DNA of 56,395 bases from contig JANQSC010000030.1 in NCBI GenBank assembly GCA_028284235.1, positions 1 through 56,395 of the forward strand. Reading direction: 5' to 3'. Made by a program: the position numbers and the translations under genes. This DNA is from Opitutaceae bacterium. Its GTDB lineage: Bacteria > Verrucomicrobiota > Verrucomicrobiia > Opitutales > Opitutaceae. Within the stretch, counting starts at the first letter, position 1, and each line of letters starts with the position of its first letter. Below the pieces are notes generated by a model. That model ran no database searches. It had not been told where the DNA came from and saw nothing but the letters and a program-made list of their open reading frames with translations. This document shows, piece after piece, positions 31,905 to 43,778 of this stretch.

Positions 31905-34844
31905 ATAATCACTCTCCTCGTCCTCTTCGGGATCGGATTCGTCCTCCTCCCGTTGCCGCTTTGCATTGTCCTCTTCGTCAGGCGCTCCCGAGACCTCAAC
32001 CGTATCCAAAAACTGGAAACGGAAATCGAGCAACTCAAAGGCGGCGATCCCAGCCCCCCGAGCGAGCCCACTCCCGAACCCGCAGCCGCGCCCGAACCCG
32101 AGCCACCGAGCCCACAACCCAGTCCGATCCCCGAACCGGACTTGCCTCCAACCAGCGCCGCCACCGGCCGCCCCAGCCCCTTCACCCGCGGCGAACCCGA
32201 GCCGACCCCCGCAGTCTCCAGCACGCCGAAGTTCACCTTTAGCAACGGCCCCGCCGACACGCCCGCGCGAACAACTCCGCCCGAAGAAACCCCGCCTCCC
32301 CAAGAAAGCGGACCCTCCGGACTCATCGCGTTTCTCCGCTCCATCGGCATTTGGCCCCCGGAGGAATCCGCCTCCGCCGAAGCGGGCCTCATGCAATGGT
32401 GGCTCCCGCGCATCGGCGGACTCCTGGCAACGCTTTCCGTCATCTCCTTCGCTGTCTATATTTCGCAAGGCACACCCTCGTGGGTGCGCTTTCTCGAGCT
32501 AGTCGCTGCCGACGCCGCCGTCCTCGGCCTCGCCGCGTTTTTCTTCAAGCGGCGACCCAAGTTCGGAGCCATCCTCCTCTCCACCGGCCTGAGCATGGTC
32601 TACCTGACCAGTATCGCCGCGTACGCCGCCGCGCCCGTCCGCGTCATCTACAATCCCTACGTCGGCATCGCCATCCAATTCGCAGTAGTCGCCGTCGTAT
32701 TCCTCGCCAGCCTACGACTCGGCAATCGCAACATCGCCATCATGGCGCTCGTCTACGGATTCGTCTCGTCCTTATTTTCCTCCTACGCGGGCCTAATGGA
32801 AAGCGCCCTCCTTTCCGCCCTCGCCCTCTACATTGTCGGAATCGTCTTCAGCCGCAAGTTCGACTGGCTCCCCATACTCTCCATCGCCACCGTCGGCGCC
32901 TACCTGCCCGTATTCAGCTTTGGCATTCTCGAAGTCGTGAGTTCGACTCGAATCGTCTTGCCTGAACTATGGAGCGTCATCGCCTACTTGCTCGTCGGCG
33001 TCTCCCTGCTCCCGGCTGCCGACCTCAAATGGAATCTGTCGCAGTCTTTCCCAACGCTCAATCGACTCCATATACTGAATACCAGTCTCTGTTTGCTCGC
33101 AGGATACATCTACACTAGCTCCTTCACCAACGAACTTGTCGTTTTCTACGGAAGAGCAACAATCGTCTTCGCCGCGTGGGCAGTGATCTTCGCCCGACGC
33201 GACCTACGCAGTTTTCTTTTCCAACTCTTCTTCCTCAAAGCCGGCGCCCTCGCCGCCCTTTGGGTCGCTTATCGTTTCGAGAATGAACCGCGCTGGTTCG
33301 GCTTGATCATCGAAGCCGTCCTTTTCGCCTGGATCGCGGTTCGGTCCAAATCGCTCCTCCAGGAGATCGCCTGCCTCCTCCTTTGGCTCGTTTCTCTCGG
33401 CTATGCTAGCGCTGTTCTTTTCAAAATCGACCCACTCCAAATCGGCGCTTTCGACTGGTTCCTTTACCTCGCTTATCCGCTCATCGCGTCCGCCCTGCTC
33501 GCCTACCTGCGGCAAGCGCGAATGGACACCGGCAGACTGAACTGGCCCTACCACATCGCCGCCCTCGTCAACGGAATCACCGGAATCGCATTCGTCACTC
33601 TGACCGACGCCCCGAACGACGTGATGCCGCTGATCATCGCTCTCTACGGACTCGCCCTCAGCCTGATCGGTCTCGTCCCCCGTCTATCGACCACCGTCGC
33701 CGCGACTTCCGGAGCCTTGTCGGTCCTCGCGGCCAACATGGCCTTCTTGGAATTCCCGGACAACGAACTCACCTTCCTAGTCGTCGCCATTCTCACCGCA
33801 GCCTTCGCCATCGCCGTCGCCCGCGCCAACCCGACCAAACGCGTTCGAAGCCTCGGATTCATCGAATTTGTTTTTCACTTCGCCTGGATCACCACCGTCT
33901 TCGCCTACACGGCGAACGCCTTCCAGTCGGAGTCCTTCTTCGTTTTCTTCCCCGCCGTATTCACTCTGCTCCTACTGATCGCGCCCGTCGATCGACTTGC
34001 CGCGCTGCGGGACGCCGCCCTCGTCCCTCTCTTCATCTACGCTCTGCTGGATCCCGGAAGAAACACCGACGGGATCATCAGCGCCCTCGCGATCGTCGCC
34101 TACCTCGCCGTCCTTTACCTCCCAATATTCAAACCCGACTTAGTACGCGGCTTCCGTTTCTTCCGCCTCAAGCGGTTCTGGCGCACGCTCCACCATTGGC
34201 TGGTGGCGATGATCGCTTTTCGAATCGCGTTCGAAACCGAATCGTGGCTGCAACGCGTATTGGTGCTTCTACTACTCGCGGTCGCCTTCCACTTCCTCTG
34301 GCGAATGCACAAGCGATTCGTAGCCCTGTTCTTCAGCGCTGTTTCGCTCTGCTTTGCCTTCGCCTCGATCGTAGTCATTTGGGACGCGTCGCTCGAATCG
34401 TCGCTCCGAGTCCTCCCCTGGGCCAAGGACGTTCTCATCGGCGGCTTGCTCACCACGCTCATCGCCATTGCCTACGGCGTCGACCACGCCAAAAGCGGCC
34501 ATCGCAGCTTGTCCCCGCGCTGGCGAACGGTTCTCGTCTACGCCGCCGCGGCGTTCAGCTTCGTCACTATCGCAACCACCTTGTCCACGGATCTTCTCTG
34601 GAACAAGTCGTCCTACACCTCTCTGATGGCGCTGGTCTGCCTCTTGCTCGTCGGCATCGGCATCGGGGCCCAAATCAAGCCCTTCCGCATCGTCGCCCTG
34701 GTCGGGTTCGCCCTCCCGCTCAGTCGCCTATTCATCGTGGACATACGCGACACCCTCACGCGCATCATCGCCTTCGCCATCCTCGCCGCCCTCCTCACCT
34801 TCATCGGCTACCTCTACCATCGTTTCCAGTCGCGGATTGACTAA
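31905..34844 (+). CDS. large DUF2339 membrane protein
   Basis: About 960-980 residues. After an N-terminal helix comes a Glu/Lys coiled segment (RIQKLETEIEQLK), a Pro/Glu-rich linker of about 80 residues, a WWLPRIGGLLATLSVISFAVYIS segment, then some 25 hydrophobic helices, as in DUF2339 proteins of unknown function. The first TTG start lies at 31953, but the frame is open from 31869 and encodes ITLLVLFGIGFVLLPLPLCIVL, which is needed as the first membrane helix. No ATG, GTG or TTG precedes that helix; only ATT (31890) or ATA (31905). I mark the start at the ATA provisionally. Confidence 0.8.
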   Translation: MITLLVLFGIGFVLLPLPLCIVLFVRRSRDLNRIQKLETEIEQLKGGDPSPPSEPTPEPAAAPEPEPPSPQPSPIPEPDLPPTSAATGRPSPFTRGEPEPTPAVSSTPKFTFSNGPADTPARTTPPEETPPPQESGPSGLIAFLRSIGIWPPEESASAEAGLMQWWLPRIGGLLATLSVISFAVYISQGTPSWVRFLELVAADAAVLGLAAFFFKRRPKFGAILLSTGLSMVYLTSIAAYAAAPVRVIYNPYVGIAIQFAVVAVVFLASLRLGNRNIAIMALVYGFVSSLFSSYAGLMESALLSALALYIVGIVFSRKFDWLPILSIATVGAYLPVFSFGILEVVSSTRIVLPELWSVIAYLLVGVSLLPAADLKWNLSQSFPTLNRLHILNTSLCLLAGYIYTSSFTNELVVFYGRATIVFAAWAVIFARRDLRSFLFQLFFLKAGALAALWVAYRFENEPRWFGLIIEAVLFAWIAVRSKSLLQEIACLLLWLVSLGYASAVLFKIDPLQIGAFDWFLYLAYPLIASALLAYLRQARMDTGRLNWPYHIAALVNGITGIAFVTLTDAPNDVMPLIIALYGLALSLIGLVPRLSTTVAATSGALSVLAANMAFLEFPDNELTFLVVAILTAAFAIAVARANPTKRVRSLGFIEFVFHFAWITTVFAYTANAFQSESFFVFFPAVFTLLLLIAPVDRLAALRDAALVPLFIYALLDPGRNTDGIISALAIVAYLAVLYLPIFKPDLVRGFRFFRLKRFWRTLHHWLVAMIAFRIAFETESWLQRVLVLLLLAVAFHFLWRMHKRFVALFFSAVSLCFAFASIVVIWDASLESSLRVLPWAKDVLIGGLLTTLIAIAYGVDHAKSGHRSLSPRWRTVLVYAAAAFSFVTIATTLSTDLLWNKSSYTSLMALVCLLLVGIGIGAQIKPFRIVALVGFALPLSRLFIVDIRDTLTRIIAFAILAALLTFIGYLYHRFQSRID

Positions 34845-35052
34845 CACCCCTCGACCGGGAACGGGTGTGTTTAATGAAACAACTATCGCCCTGAACCGTA
34901 TTAGTAGCTGACGCCACTCATCGCATGTCTGCCATTTAAGACTCGCTGCAACGCGGAGTCCTCGAATCTAGAACGGGATTCGTTCCGCGAAAAAACTGCC
35001 CAAGAAGACCACCTCCCGAGACCCTGCCAGGCACAACCATCCCTTGTGCGTC

Positions 35053-35088
35053 CCCACTTAACTTTCCAAGGTTGGAAAGTTAAGTGGG
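35053..35088. repeat. 36-bp perfect palindrome, repeat unit 1
   Basis: 17-bp arms CCCACTTAACTTTCCAA and TTGGAAAGTTAAGTGGG around GG. Outer sequence CAACC...GGTTGG extends the pairing imperfectly. Confidence 0.85.
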
Positions 35089-35255
35089 AATGCGAGGGTT
35101 GGCTGCGATCGGCGACGAGCCAGGCCAAACGCCCCGAACTAACGGAAACCAGGCGAACGCTTTTCGAGGATCGAGTCCGGGATTCGCTCTGAAATGAGGC
35201 CGCATCAGACGACAGTGTCCCGGGAGCCTGTCAGGGACAACCATCCCTTGTGCGT

Positions 35256-35293
35256 CCCCACTTAACTTTCCAAGGTTGGAAAGTTAAGTGGGG
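35256..35293. repeat. 38-bp perfect palindrome, repeat unit 2
   Basis: The second copy, with 18-bp arms. The one base that differs from unit 1 (GGGA against GGGG) restores an extra pair, so symmetry is retained here while surrounding bases have diverged. Confidence 0.85.
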
Positions 35294-35486
35294 ATGCGAG
35301 GGTTGGCTGTGATCGGCGACGAGCCAGGTCAAGCGCCCCGAACCAACGGAAGCCGCGCGAACGCTTTTCGAGGATCGAGTCCGGGATTCGCTCTGAAATG
35401 AAGCCGTATCAGACGACACTTTAAAACACACCCACCGGGAGCCCGGGGGTTGATATTCTAATTGACCCTGAGAATGAGACGGTTAG

Positions 35487-37751
<2,265 letters not shown>

Positions 37752-37767
37752 GAGAATCGGGATATCA

Positions 37768-37844
37768 GGTAGGGACGGACTGCTAGGCCGTCCGAACAAT
37801 TGATTCGGCACCTGCTGCGGCCCGCCCGGCGGTCGGACCCTACC
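37768..37844. repeat. REPIN-like element, family A copy 3
   Basis: GGTAGGGACGGACTGCTAGGCCG faces CGGTCGGACCCTACC. It sits between the convergent ends of icd and the subtilase gene, where it could act as a bidirectional stem. Confidence 0.8.
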
Positions 37845-37850
37845 TCCCGG

Positions 37851-40800
37851 CTACGGCAGTTCGAACACTTCGATCAGCGTAATTCCTGGGGCGGCGCTCC
37901 TATCACGGGTAATGAACGTGTAAAGTCCAGGCTCCAGCTCCACTACGAGAGCCGCGTCGGTGCTGCCGTCGTCAAACTGCGAAGTTCGGGCTTGGTTAAA
38001 TGCCTCCTTCATTTGATAGGGGAAGGCATCGTCCCAATCGTCGTTGGAAGCGATTGGACCAGTATAGTCGTAGAGCTCGATAAACGGATCAGGCAGGACG
38101 TTATCCACACCGAATTTCGAGAGAGCAGGTCCAGACGCTCGGATTAGTACGCGTTTCCGATCTTCACCCCTAATTACGAAGCCACCGATGGCAACTTCGT
38201 GACCTGAGGCAGCGCGCACGCGCGTGGATATATTTACAAGGCGGGTTTCAATAGGATCGAAGGACGCGTCGAATACTTCAATTAGACCAATCCCGTCCTC
38301 GCCATTCTCGTCAGACAAGTGAGCCGTGTATAAGCCGGGCTCCAGCGTGATGAGCAAGGCGACTTCGTTATCAGCCTCTAACTGGGCTGCACCGACTGTC
38401 GGACTCACAGCTTCTATTTCCTCCCAATTGGCTTGATCCTTCCAATCGTCGACCTGAGCAATCTCCTCTCCGTCAAAATTGAAGATCTCTAATCTCGGAT
38501 CCGCGAGCACATCAGTCAGACCGCTTTTCAGCAACGATTCCCCAAGTCCCCGAATCAACACGCGACGCGGCTGTGTGCCAGAAATAATGAAACCGGCAAT
38601 CATCTTTTCCGCACCCGTTCCGACGTAGCCGCGCGTCGCAATATTAAAGAGCGATTCGTGAATTACTCGCACGCGTACCGGCCCCGCGGTTACCCCGCCA
38701 TTAGTGTTCGAAACCACAACGGAATAGTCGCCTTCGTCGGACGTATCGATCGAGCTGATGGAGACTATTTTCGATTGTTCACCCGCGAGAATTTTCCCGT
38801 CCTTAAACCATTGATACGATAGACCCGTATCGTCTTCCACTTCTACATTCAATGTGAGCGGCGCTCCTTCGATACCCCTCATTTCAATCGGTAGCGGAGC
38901 AATGACTGGCGATCCCACCCGAGGGGCTACATCCATTACATACAAGTATTTCCCGGCTCCGTCACTGTTTACCGCTTCAATCATCACCTCGTATCGGCCC
39001 GACAGAGCAGGAGTTCCCGAAATGACTCCCGTCATCGAGTCAATTGCCAAACCATGCGGCAGTCCAATCGCCGAAAACGAATCCGCATCCCGATCCGTAA
39101 CAACCGCGAAGGACATGAACTCCCCTGCGACTGGGTCGATATTCGCAGGCGACGCGATCACGGGCGTATCCGAGGACGGATCCTCCTGCACCGCTATGTT
39201 CAATCGGACAAGCCCATAACTTCGGTCTTCTCGGAAGCTGTTTCCATCGACGGCTACCCAATAGGTTTCCCCGACCGTCACATCGACCGCAACCCGACTC
39301 GACAAGGCCCCGCCGCTGTCGTCGTTTTCATCAAGGAGCGTCACGTTCGAAATGAAATTTCCTCGATAGACCGCCAGAGTAGTGTCGAAGTCGCTTCCGA
39401 AGGTCGATATCTCCGCCTGTCCCGAACGCGTAGCAATCCACTTCCACCAAAGCGAACGTCCCACCGCGTCGCCTCCATGGGACGGCTCCCCGAGTTCTCG
39501 AGTCGCTTGGTTGTTAAACGAAACATCTTCGAGTGTATCCACGTACACAGTACGTGCATCTTCTCGATCGTCGTTTTCAGCCATAGCGACAGTGAGAGCG
39601 ATCTCTCCGTATCCACCGTTCCACCCATCAACCGCAATCTTGTAGCTCTCGCCCTGCTGGGCGTAGAAGGTAACGAGACTCGTCCAGACACCTGTCCTCT
39701 CGTCATCGTCATTAACCGCGATCGGGTTGAGATCCTCCAAAGTCTCACCCGTATAAACCGCCAAAATCGTGTCGAAACTGTTACTGGCGGATGTCGAGAC
39801 GGTCACGTTGCCGCTCAGCGGCGCGGTCCAGTCCCACCAAACGGATTTCGAGCCAAACGTGTTCTCCACGTGCTCGGGTTCGTTCGCTTCGCGGGAGGCG
39901 CCGATGTTGTCGCTGGTAGTTCGAAAATTGATACCACTGATCTCGAGGGCGTTGACGAAATCGTCGTTCACCACCGATTGACCGAGACTCAAACTGACAT
40001 TGCCGCTGTCCCCGAGAAGTCCGTCCACGGCGATATAGTAATCGACACCTGCGGACGCGTTAAAACTCACCCGAGCGCCGTTCTTCGCCGGCGAAAGGTC
40101 CCGATTTTTGGCGACGATCTGAAGGGTCCCCAAGCTCGCCCCTTGATACACCATGAGGGCCGAATTGAAGTCGCTTCCTTCGGTCGAAATCTCGGTGAAG
40201 CCATCCGCGGCGGCGGTCCACTTCCACCAGATCGACTTGTCAGACGCGTCGGCGTCATGCGACTCCTCGCCCGTTTCGAGCGAGGCGTTGGAGTTGAAAC
40301 CGGACACGATAAAGGGAGAATTCGCGACCTCCGCCGCAGACGAGAAATCGTCGTTGATCGGAGTCGGGAGTTCGGGCTGCAAGGCGCGGGCTAGATTGAG
40401 TCGTCCGCCCGTCCGGCAACGGCGAGCCAAACTTTCGAGCGTATCCGTAGAGGCATACAGTCGATTGAGAATCGCCGCCATCGATTCGCCGGGAAACTCA
40501 GTAATCAACAAGGCGATCGAACCGCTCACAAAGGGCGCCGCCATGGAGGTTCCGCTGAGAGAGCGATAGTCCGAGTCCGAGCGGAAGTAGGTGGAGTGAA
40601 TCCCCACACCCGGCGCGGCCAGCTCGACTTCCGTTTCGCCGTAGTTCGCGAACACCGCCATTCCGTCGCGCTTGTCGGTAGCGGTGACGCTTACGACATT
40701 CGGATAGGCGTACGACGCCGGGTAGTTTGGGTGATCGTCGTTGTCGCGGCTTTCGTTGCCGGCGGAAGCGACAAAGAAAATCCCCTCCGCGTTCGCCGCC

Positions 40801-41732
40801 TCGATCGCGTCGCCCAAAAGCGGATTGAAATCGAGGCCTCCCCAACTGCTATTGATAATGCGAACGCCATTTTCGCGGGCGTAGTTGATACATTCGATCG
40901 CGTCCGCGTCGGTTCCTTCGCCGTCGGAGTCGAGGAACTTCAGAGCCATGAGGCGCGTATTCCAGGCGACGCCGGAAACTCCGATACCATTGTCGCCGAC
41001 CGCTCCGACGATACCGGCGACGTGCGTCCCGTGCCCCAAGTCGTCCATCGGATCGCCCTCGTTCTCAGCTGTCCGGGAACCGTCAAATCCAACTGTATTG
41101 ATTCCGTGGATATCGTCGATGTAGCCATTGTTGTCATCGTCGATCCCGTTCCCGGGGATTTCGCCCGGGTTGACCCACATGTTGGCCGCCAGATCCTCGT
41201 GCGTGTAGCGAATCCCGGAATCGAGCACGGCCACGACGATTCCGGACGCGTCGTTGACAACATCCCAGGCTTCGCTGGCTCCGATGTCCGCTCCTTCGAT
41301 TCCGCCCAATTGCCCGGCGTTTTCGATCCCCCACTGACTGCCGCTTTGCAACAGAGGATCGTCGGGAAGAACCGAGGCTTTGCGGATGTAGTTGTAGGAA
41401 ACCCGTTCGATCAATCCGGACTCCTTGTAGGCGGCGATGGCGGATTCGAGAGAACGCGACTCGTCCACCTCGACCAGAGCCACTTTAGGAAAGGCGGAAT
41501 ACGACCGTTTCAACTCGGCCCCGGCGACCTTATGGGTGCCGTCCAAAACCGAAAGACGCCCCTCGCTCGACAGCGGCAAAACGAGGTCGTCCCGCATTTT
41601 GATGAGAAGCTCGCCCGCCACGATTCTGCGTCCGTACGGGTCCACCGACTCCTTGTCAGCGGCCCAAATCAGCCCAGGCAACAGCAAACCGAGCCAAAGG
41701 GCCCGAAGGCCTTTGTTTCCTAACGTACTCAA
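37851..41732 (-). CDS. secreted subtilisin-family (S8) serine protease, multidomain
   Basis: A 1293-residue protein: signal peptide (ALWLGLLLPGLIWA), an I9-like prodomain (about 35-115), then the S8 catalytic domain with Asp about 170 (VAVLDSGIRYTHED), His about 236 (GHGTHVAGI), oxyanion Asn about 325 (ASAGNES) and Ser about 395 (GTSMAAPFVSG). Three tandem pre-peptidase C-like domains follow, each opening near DDF or ED and containing WWKW or WWDW, with SDFNS/SDFDT repeats. Then come a cadherin/Ig-like domain, an I-set-like Ig domain and two final copies of a repeat containing RRVLIRGLG or KRVLIRASG and ITLIEVF. An extracellular role in protein degradation is expected. Start codon TTG. Confidence 0.93.
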   Translation of the reverse strand: MSTLGNKGLRALWLGLLLPGLIWAADKESVDPYGRRIVAGELLIKMRDDLVLPLSSEGRLSVLDGTHKVAGAELKRSYSAFPKVALVEVDESRSLESAIAAYKESGLIERVSYNYIRKASVLPDDPLLQSGSQWGIENAGQLGGIEGADIGASEAWDVVNDASGIVVAVLDSGIRYTHEDLAANMWVNPGEIPGNGIDDDNNGYIDDIHGINTVGFDGSRTAENEGDPMDDLGHGTHVAGIVGAVGDNGIGVSGVAWNTRLMALKFLDSDGEGTDADAIECINYARENGVRIINSSWGGLDFNPLLGDAIEAANAEGIFFVASAGNESRDNDDHPNYPASYAYPNVVSVTATDKRDGMAVFANYGETEVELAAPGVGIHSTYFRSDSDYRSLSGTSMAAPFVSGSIALLITEFPGESMAAILNRLYASTDTLESLARRCRTGGRLNLARALQPELPTPINDDFSSAAEVANSPFIVSGFNSNASLETGEESHDADASDKSIWWKWTAAADGFTEISTEGSDFNSALMVYQGASLGTLQIVAKNRDLSPAKNGARVSFNASAGVDYYIAVDGLLGDSGNVSLSLGQSVVNDDFVNALEISGINFRTTSDNIGASREANEPEHVENTFGSKSVWWDWTAPLSGNVTVSTSASNSFDTILAVYTGETLEDLNPIAVNDDDERTGVWTSLVTFYAQQGESYKIAVDGWNGGYGEIALTVAMAENDDREDARTVYVDTLEDVSFNNQATRELGEPSHGGDAVGRSLWWKWIATRSGQAEISTFGSDFDTTLAVYRGNFISNVTLLDENDDSGGALSSRVAVDVTVGETYWVAVDGNSFREDRSYGLVRLNIAVQEDPSSDTPVIASPANIDPVAGEFMSFAVVTDRDADSFSAIGLPHGLAIDSMTGVISGTPALSGRYEVMIEAVNSDGAGKYLYVMDVAPRVGSPVIAPLPIEMRGIEGAPLTLNVEVEDDTGLSYQWFKDGKILAGEQSKIVSISSIDTSDEGDYSVVVSNTNGGVTAGPVRVRVIHESLFNIATRGYVGTGAEKMIAGFIISGTQPRRVLIRGLGESLLKSGLTDVLADPRLEIFNFDGEEIAQVDDWKDQANWEEIEAVSPTVGAAQLEADNEVALLITLEPGLYTAHLSDENGEDGIGLIEVFDASFDPIETRLVNISTRVRAASGHEVAIGGFVIRGEDRKRVLIRASGPALSKFGVDNVLPDPFIELYDYTGPIASNDDWDDAFPYQMKEAFNQARTSQFDDGSTDAALVVELEPGLYTFITRDRSAAPGITLIEVFELP

Positions 41733-41751
41733 TTTGAATGATTTAGCTGAT

Positions 41752-42714
41752 TTAGGCTCGCGGATGCGAGCGATCGTACACGGCCTTCAAACGCCCCAGA
41801 TTCACGTGTGTGTAAATCTGCGTTGTCGAGAGCTTAGAATGTCCCAGGAGTTCCTGCACGAGTCTTAAATCGGCGCCATTATCCAAAAGATGAGTTGCGT
41901 AGGAGTGACGGATTTTGTGGGGAGTGATGTCCATGGGCAGCTCCGCCAAGCTCAAATACCGTTTCAAGAGGAGTTGAATCTGCCGCGCGGACCATTTTTT
42001 ACCCCGATTGCTGACGACTACCGGGTCCGAATACCCGGTCGCCGGAGCGAACTCGGATCGCCACTTTTCCAAGGCCGCCAGAGCCACTTTCCCCAAGGGG
42101 CAAGTCCTCGATTTCCCTCCTTTTCCGACCACACGGGCGACCCCCTCGTCGACGCTGATATCGCCGTAGGTCAGGCCTACTAATTCCGACACGCGAAACC
42201 CCGCTCCGTAAAGCAGCTCCATCACGAGTCGGTCCCGCCACGCGACGAAGGGTTCGATCGCTTCTTCCGCAAGCAGCCGATTCGGCCCCTCGAGCAGCCG
42301 CACGACCTGTTTTTCGGTCAAAAAGATCGGCAGCTTTTTCGGCGGCTTCGGCAACACGAGCCCCTCGAGCGGATTCTTGTCCAAGACGCCCTGGCGAATC
42401 CAGAATTTGAAGAAGGTTTTCAATCCGGAAACGTAGTTGCGCAGCGTAACGCGGCTCACGCGCTTTTGCTCTTCGATGACGAAGTCCCGCGCCACCCGCA
42501 ATTGAATCTCGGACAATTCGCCACTCCACTTCCCGCTATCCGAAAGATGCTGGAAAAACAGACTGATCGCCGTCGTGTAGTTTCGGACTGTATACTCCGA
42601 AAGTCGGCGCTCGTGCCGGAGGTGCTTGACGAAAGGGGGCAGCCACTCCGTCCGCCACCGTTCAGAAGAGGCGTTCGCTTCGTTTTTCGACGCGTCTGGG
42701 CGGGAAGCGCTCAC
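41752..42714 (-). CDS. xerC: tyrosine recombinase XerC/XerD type
   Basis: A 320-residue recombinase. The N-terminal SAM-like core-binding domain runs from LRHERRLSEYTVRNYTTAISLFF; the catalytic Arg is in YGAGFRVSELVGL (about 173), HxxR in PHKIRHSYATHLL (about 267), His in LGHSKLSTTQ and the Tyr nucleophile in IYTHVNLG (about 301). Such enzymes resolve chromosome dimers at dif. It lacks the extra helix that marks integron integrases and is of XerC length, so it is not an IntI candidate. GTG start. A MITE is inserted between it and mazG upstream. Confidence 0.9.
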   Translation of the reverse strand: MSASRPDASKNEANASSERWRTEWLPPFVKHLRHERRLSEYTVRNYTTAISLFFQHLSDSGKWSGELSEIQLRVARDFVIEEQKRVSRVTLRNYVSGLKTFFKFWIRQGVLDKNPLEGLVLPKPPKKLPIFLTEKQVVRLLEGPNRLLAEEAIEPFVAWRDRLVMELLYGAGFRVSELVGLTYGDISVDEGVARVVGKGGKSRTCPLGKVALAALEKWRSEFAPATGYSDPVVVSNRGKKWSARQIQLLLKRYLSLAELPMDITPHKIRHSYATHLLDNGADLRLVQELLGHSKLSTTQIYTHVNLGRLKAVYDRSHPRA

Positions 42715-42733
42715 GTACCGCCAAGCCTCTCAG

Positions 42734-43011
42734 AGACTGTCCAATAAATCGGAATATGCGTCGCAGCTGGCATTTTTCGCTTTTGGCAAGGCGTAGGCGA
42801 GGCGCCAATGCCCGTAGGGCCTTGGCCCTCGACTGCAACGCAGCCAAAAGCGAAAAAGGACGCTGCCCGGAAGGGGTTCGCAACCAGATAGGCCCGGCGC
42901 TGCGTTGCGCGCATTGGGGATAGCCATTCCATGGATACCCCGCAATGCGCCCGCCTTGCGGCAGGCCTATCTGGATGCGAACGACACATATTCCGACTTA
43001 TTGGACAGTCT
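42734..43011. mobile_element. 278-bp MITE with terminal inverted repeats and target-site duplication
   Basis: The 25-bp ends 42734-42758 and 42987-43011 are reverse complements with one mismatch (AGACTGTCCAATAA... to ...TTGGACAGTCT). They are flanked by the direct repeat CTCAG (42729-42733 and 43012-43016). The interior has no coding frame but several secondary palindromes and a relative at 18459-18542. The right CTCAG includes the mazG stop codon. Confidence 0.85.
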
Positions 43012-43012
43012 C

Positions 43013-43681
43013 TCAGCCAGCGGGCGTCGAAGCAAGCGCTTCCGTTTCCGCCTGGACCGATCGCGCATAGCGGCGCAACGCGGACTCCGGGTCGATCCCC
43101 TTCGATCGGCAGGCCGCCGCGATCTCGAACAACAAGGCCCCCGCCGTTTCTTCGTCCACCGACTCGGCCAAAGTTCCGATCGACTCTCGGTCCACGCGTT
43201 CGCCGGTCGGCAGCGACTTCTTTTCGATTTGCTTGAAAATATCGACAGCGAACATGAGAGCCGGCAGCGAAGGCGGCAGGTTCTTGAACACCGACTCTGC
43301 GCGGTCCTCGCCCTTCTTCTCCATCGCCTTGATTTGATCCCATTGATGCAGCACCGCGTCGGACGTTTCCAGAGCACCGTCGCCAAACACATGCGGGTGC
43401 CGCCGGATGAGCTTGTCGTTCACCTCCCGGGCCACCGCCTCGAAATCGAAGTGGTTCGACTCCTTGGCGAGCTGCGAATGGAAGACCACCTGCAATAACA
43501 CATCACCGAGCTCCTCGCGCATGTGGTCCATGTCGAGCGTGTCGATTGTCTCCAGGAGCTCGCTACACTCGTCCACTAGACATTCGGCGATGGACTGATG
43601 GTCCTGCTCCTGGTCCCACGGACACCCATCCGGCGCCCGCAGCCGCGCCATCGTTTCCAAAAGTTCTTCCATTGCGCTCAT
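43013..43681 (-). CDS. mazG: nucleoside triphosphate pyrophosphohydrolase MazG
   Basis: A 222-residue product from the ATG at 43681. MazG removes pyrophosphate from noncanonical or excess NTPs. Residues 10-100 hold the metal site: CPWDQEQDHQSI, LVDECSELLETIDTL and ELGDVLLQVVFHSQLA, the ExxExxD pattern, then RRHPHVFGD. The C-terminal half matches the second MazG repeat but is shorter than in E. coli (263 residues). The TGA stop lies within the target duplication of a MITE; as the duplication repeats the original bases, the frame end was probably not altered. Start shared with a divergent trpC region. Confidence 0.93.
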   Translation of the reverse strand: MSAMEELLETMARLRAPDGCPWDQEQDHQSIAECLVDECSELLETIDTLDMDHMREELGDVLLQVVFHSQLAKESNHFDFEAVAREVNDKLIRRHPHVFGDGALETSDAVLHQWDQIKAMEKKGEDRAESVFKNLPPSLPALMFAVDIFKQIEKKSLPTGERVDRESIGTLAESVDEETAGALLFEIAAACRSKGIDPESALRRYARSVQAETEALASTPAG

Positions 43682-43778
43682 GGCGCCCACAAGTACCCCG
43701 AGTCCGCTTCAGAGAGCAAATACAATTCTCGACAGCGGGAAGCCCAACTTCCAATCTGGCCGACCTACGAGACCTCCC

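Larger units (their letters stand above)
34863..35433. mobile_element. 571-bp composite repeat block upstream of icd
   Basis: Bounded by GGGTGTGTTTAA (34863-34874) and TTAAAACACACCC (35421-35433), a complementary pair. Inside are two direct copies, 35022-35215 and 35226-35419, offset by 204 bp and about 85-90% identical by eye. It occupies almost all of the 675-bp gap 34845-35519. No open frame of note and no protein motif is seen. Confidence 0.75.

Noticed and set aside
31953-31961. TTG at 31953 as the true start of the DUF2339 gene
   Set aside because: It would remove most of an obvious first membrane helix encoded in frame upstream; kept as an alternative only.
35022-35419. CRISPR array
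   Set aside because: Only two long units of 204 bp, with no short regular repeats, unique spacers or cas genes.
39054-40394. Long plus-strand frame opposite the subtilase (446 codons)
   Set aside because: Antisense of a multidomain protease with intact catalytic motifs; the frame has no recognisable domain.
41752-42714. Integron integrase (IntI) that could mobilise the cassette-like block
   Set aside because: Length, XerC-like motifs and the absence of the IntI-specific extra helix between the HxxR and the earlier Arg region fit a housekeeping XerC/D; it is also 15 kb away.
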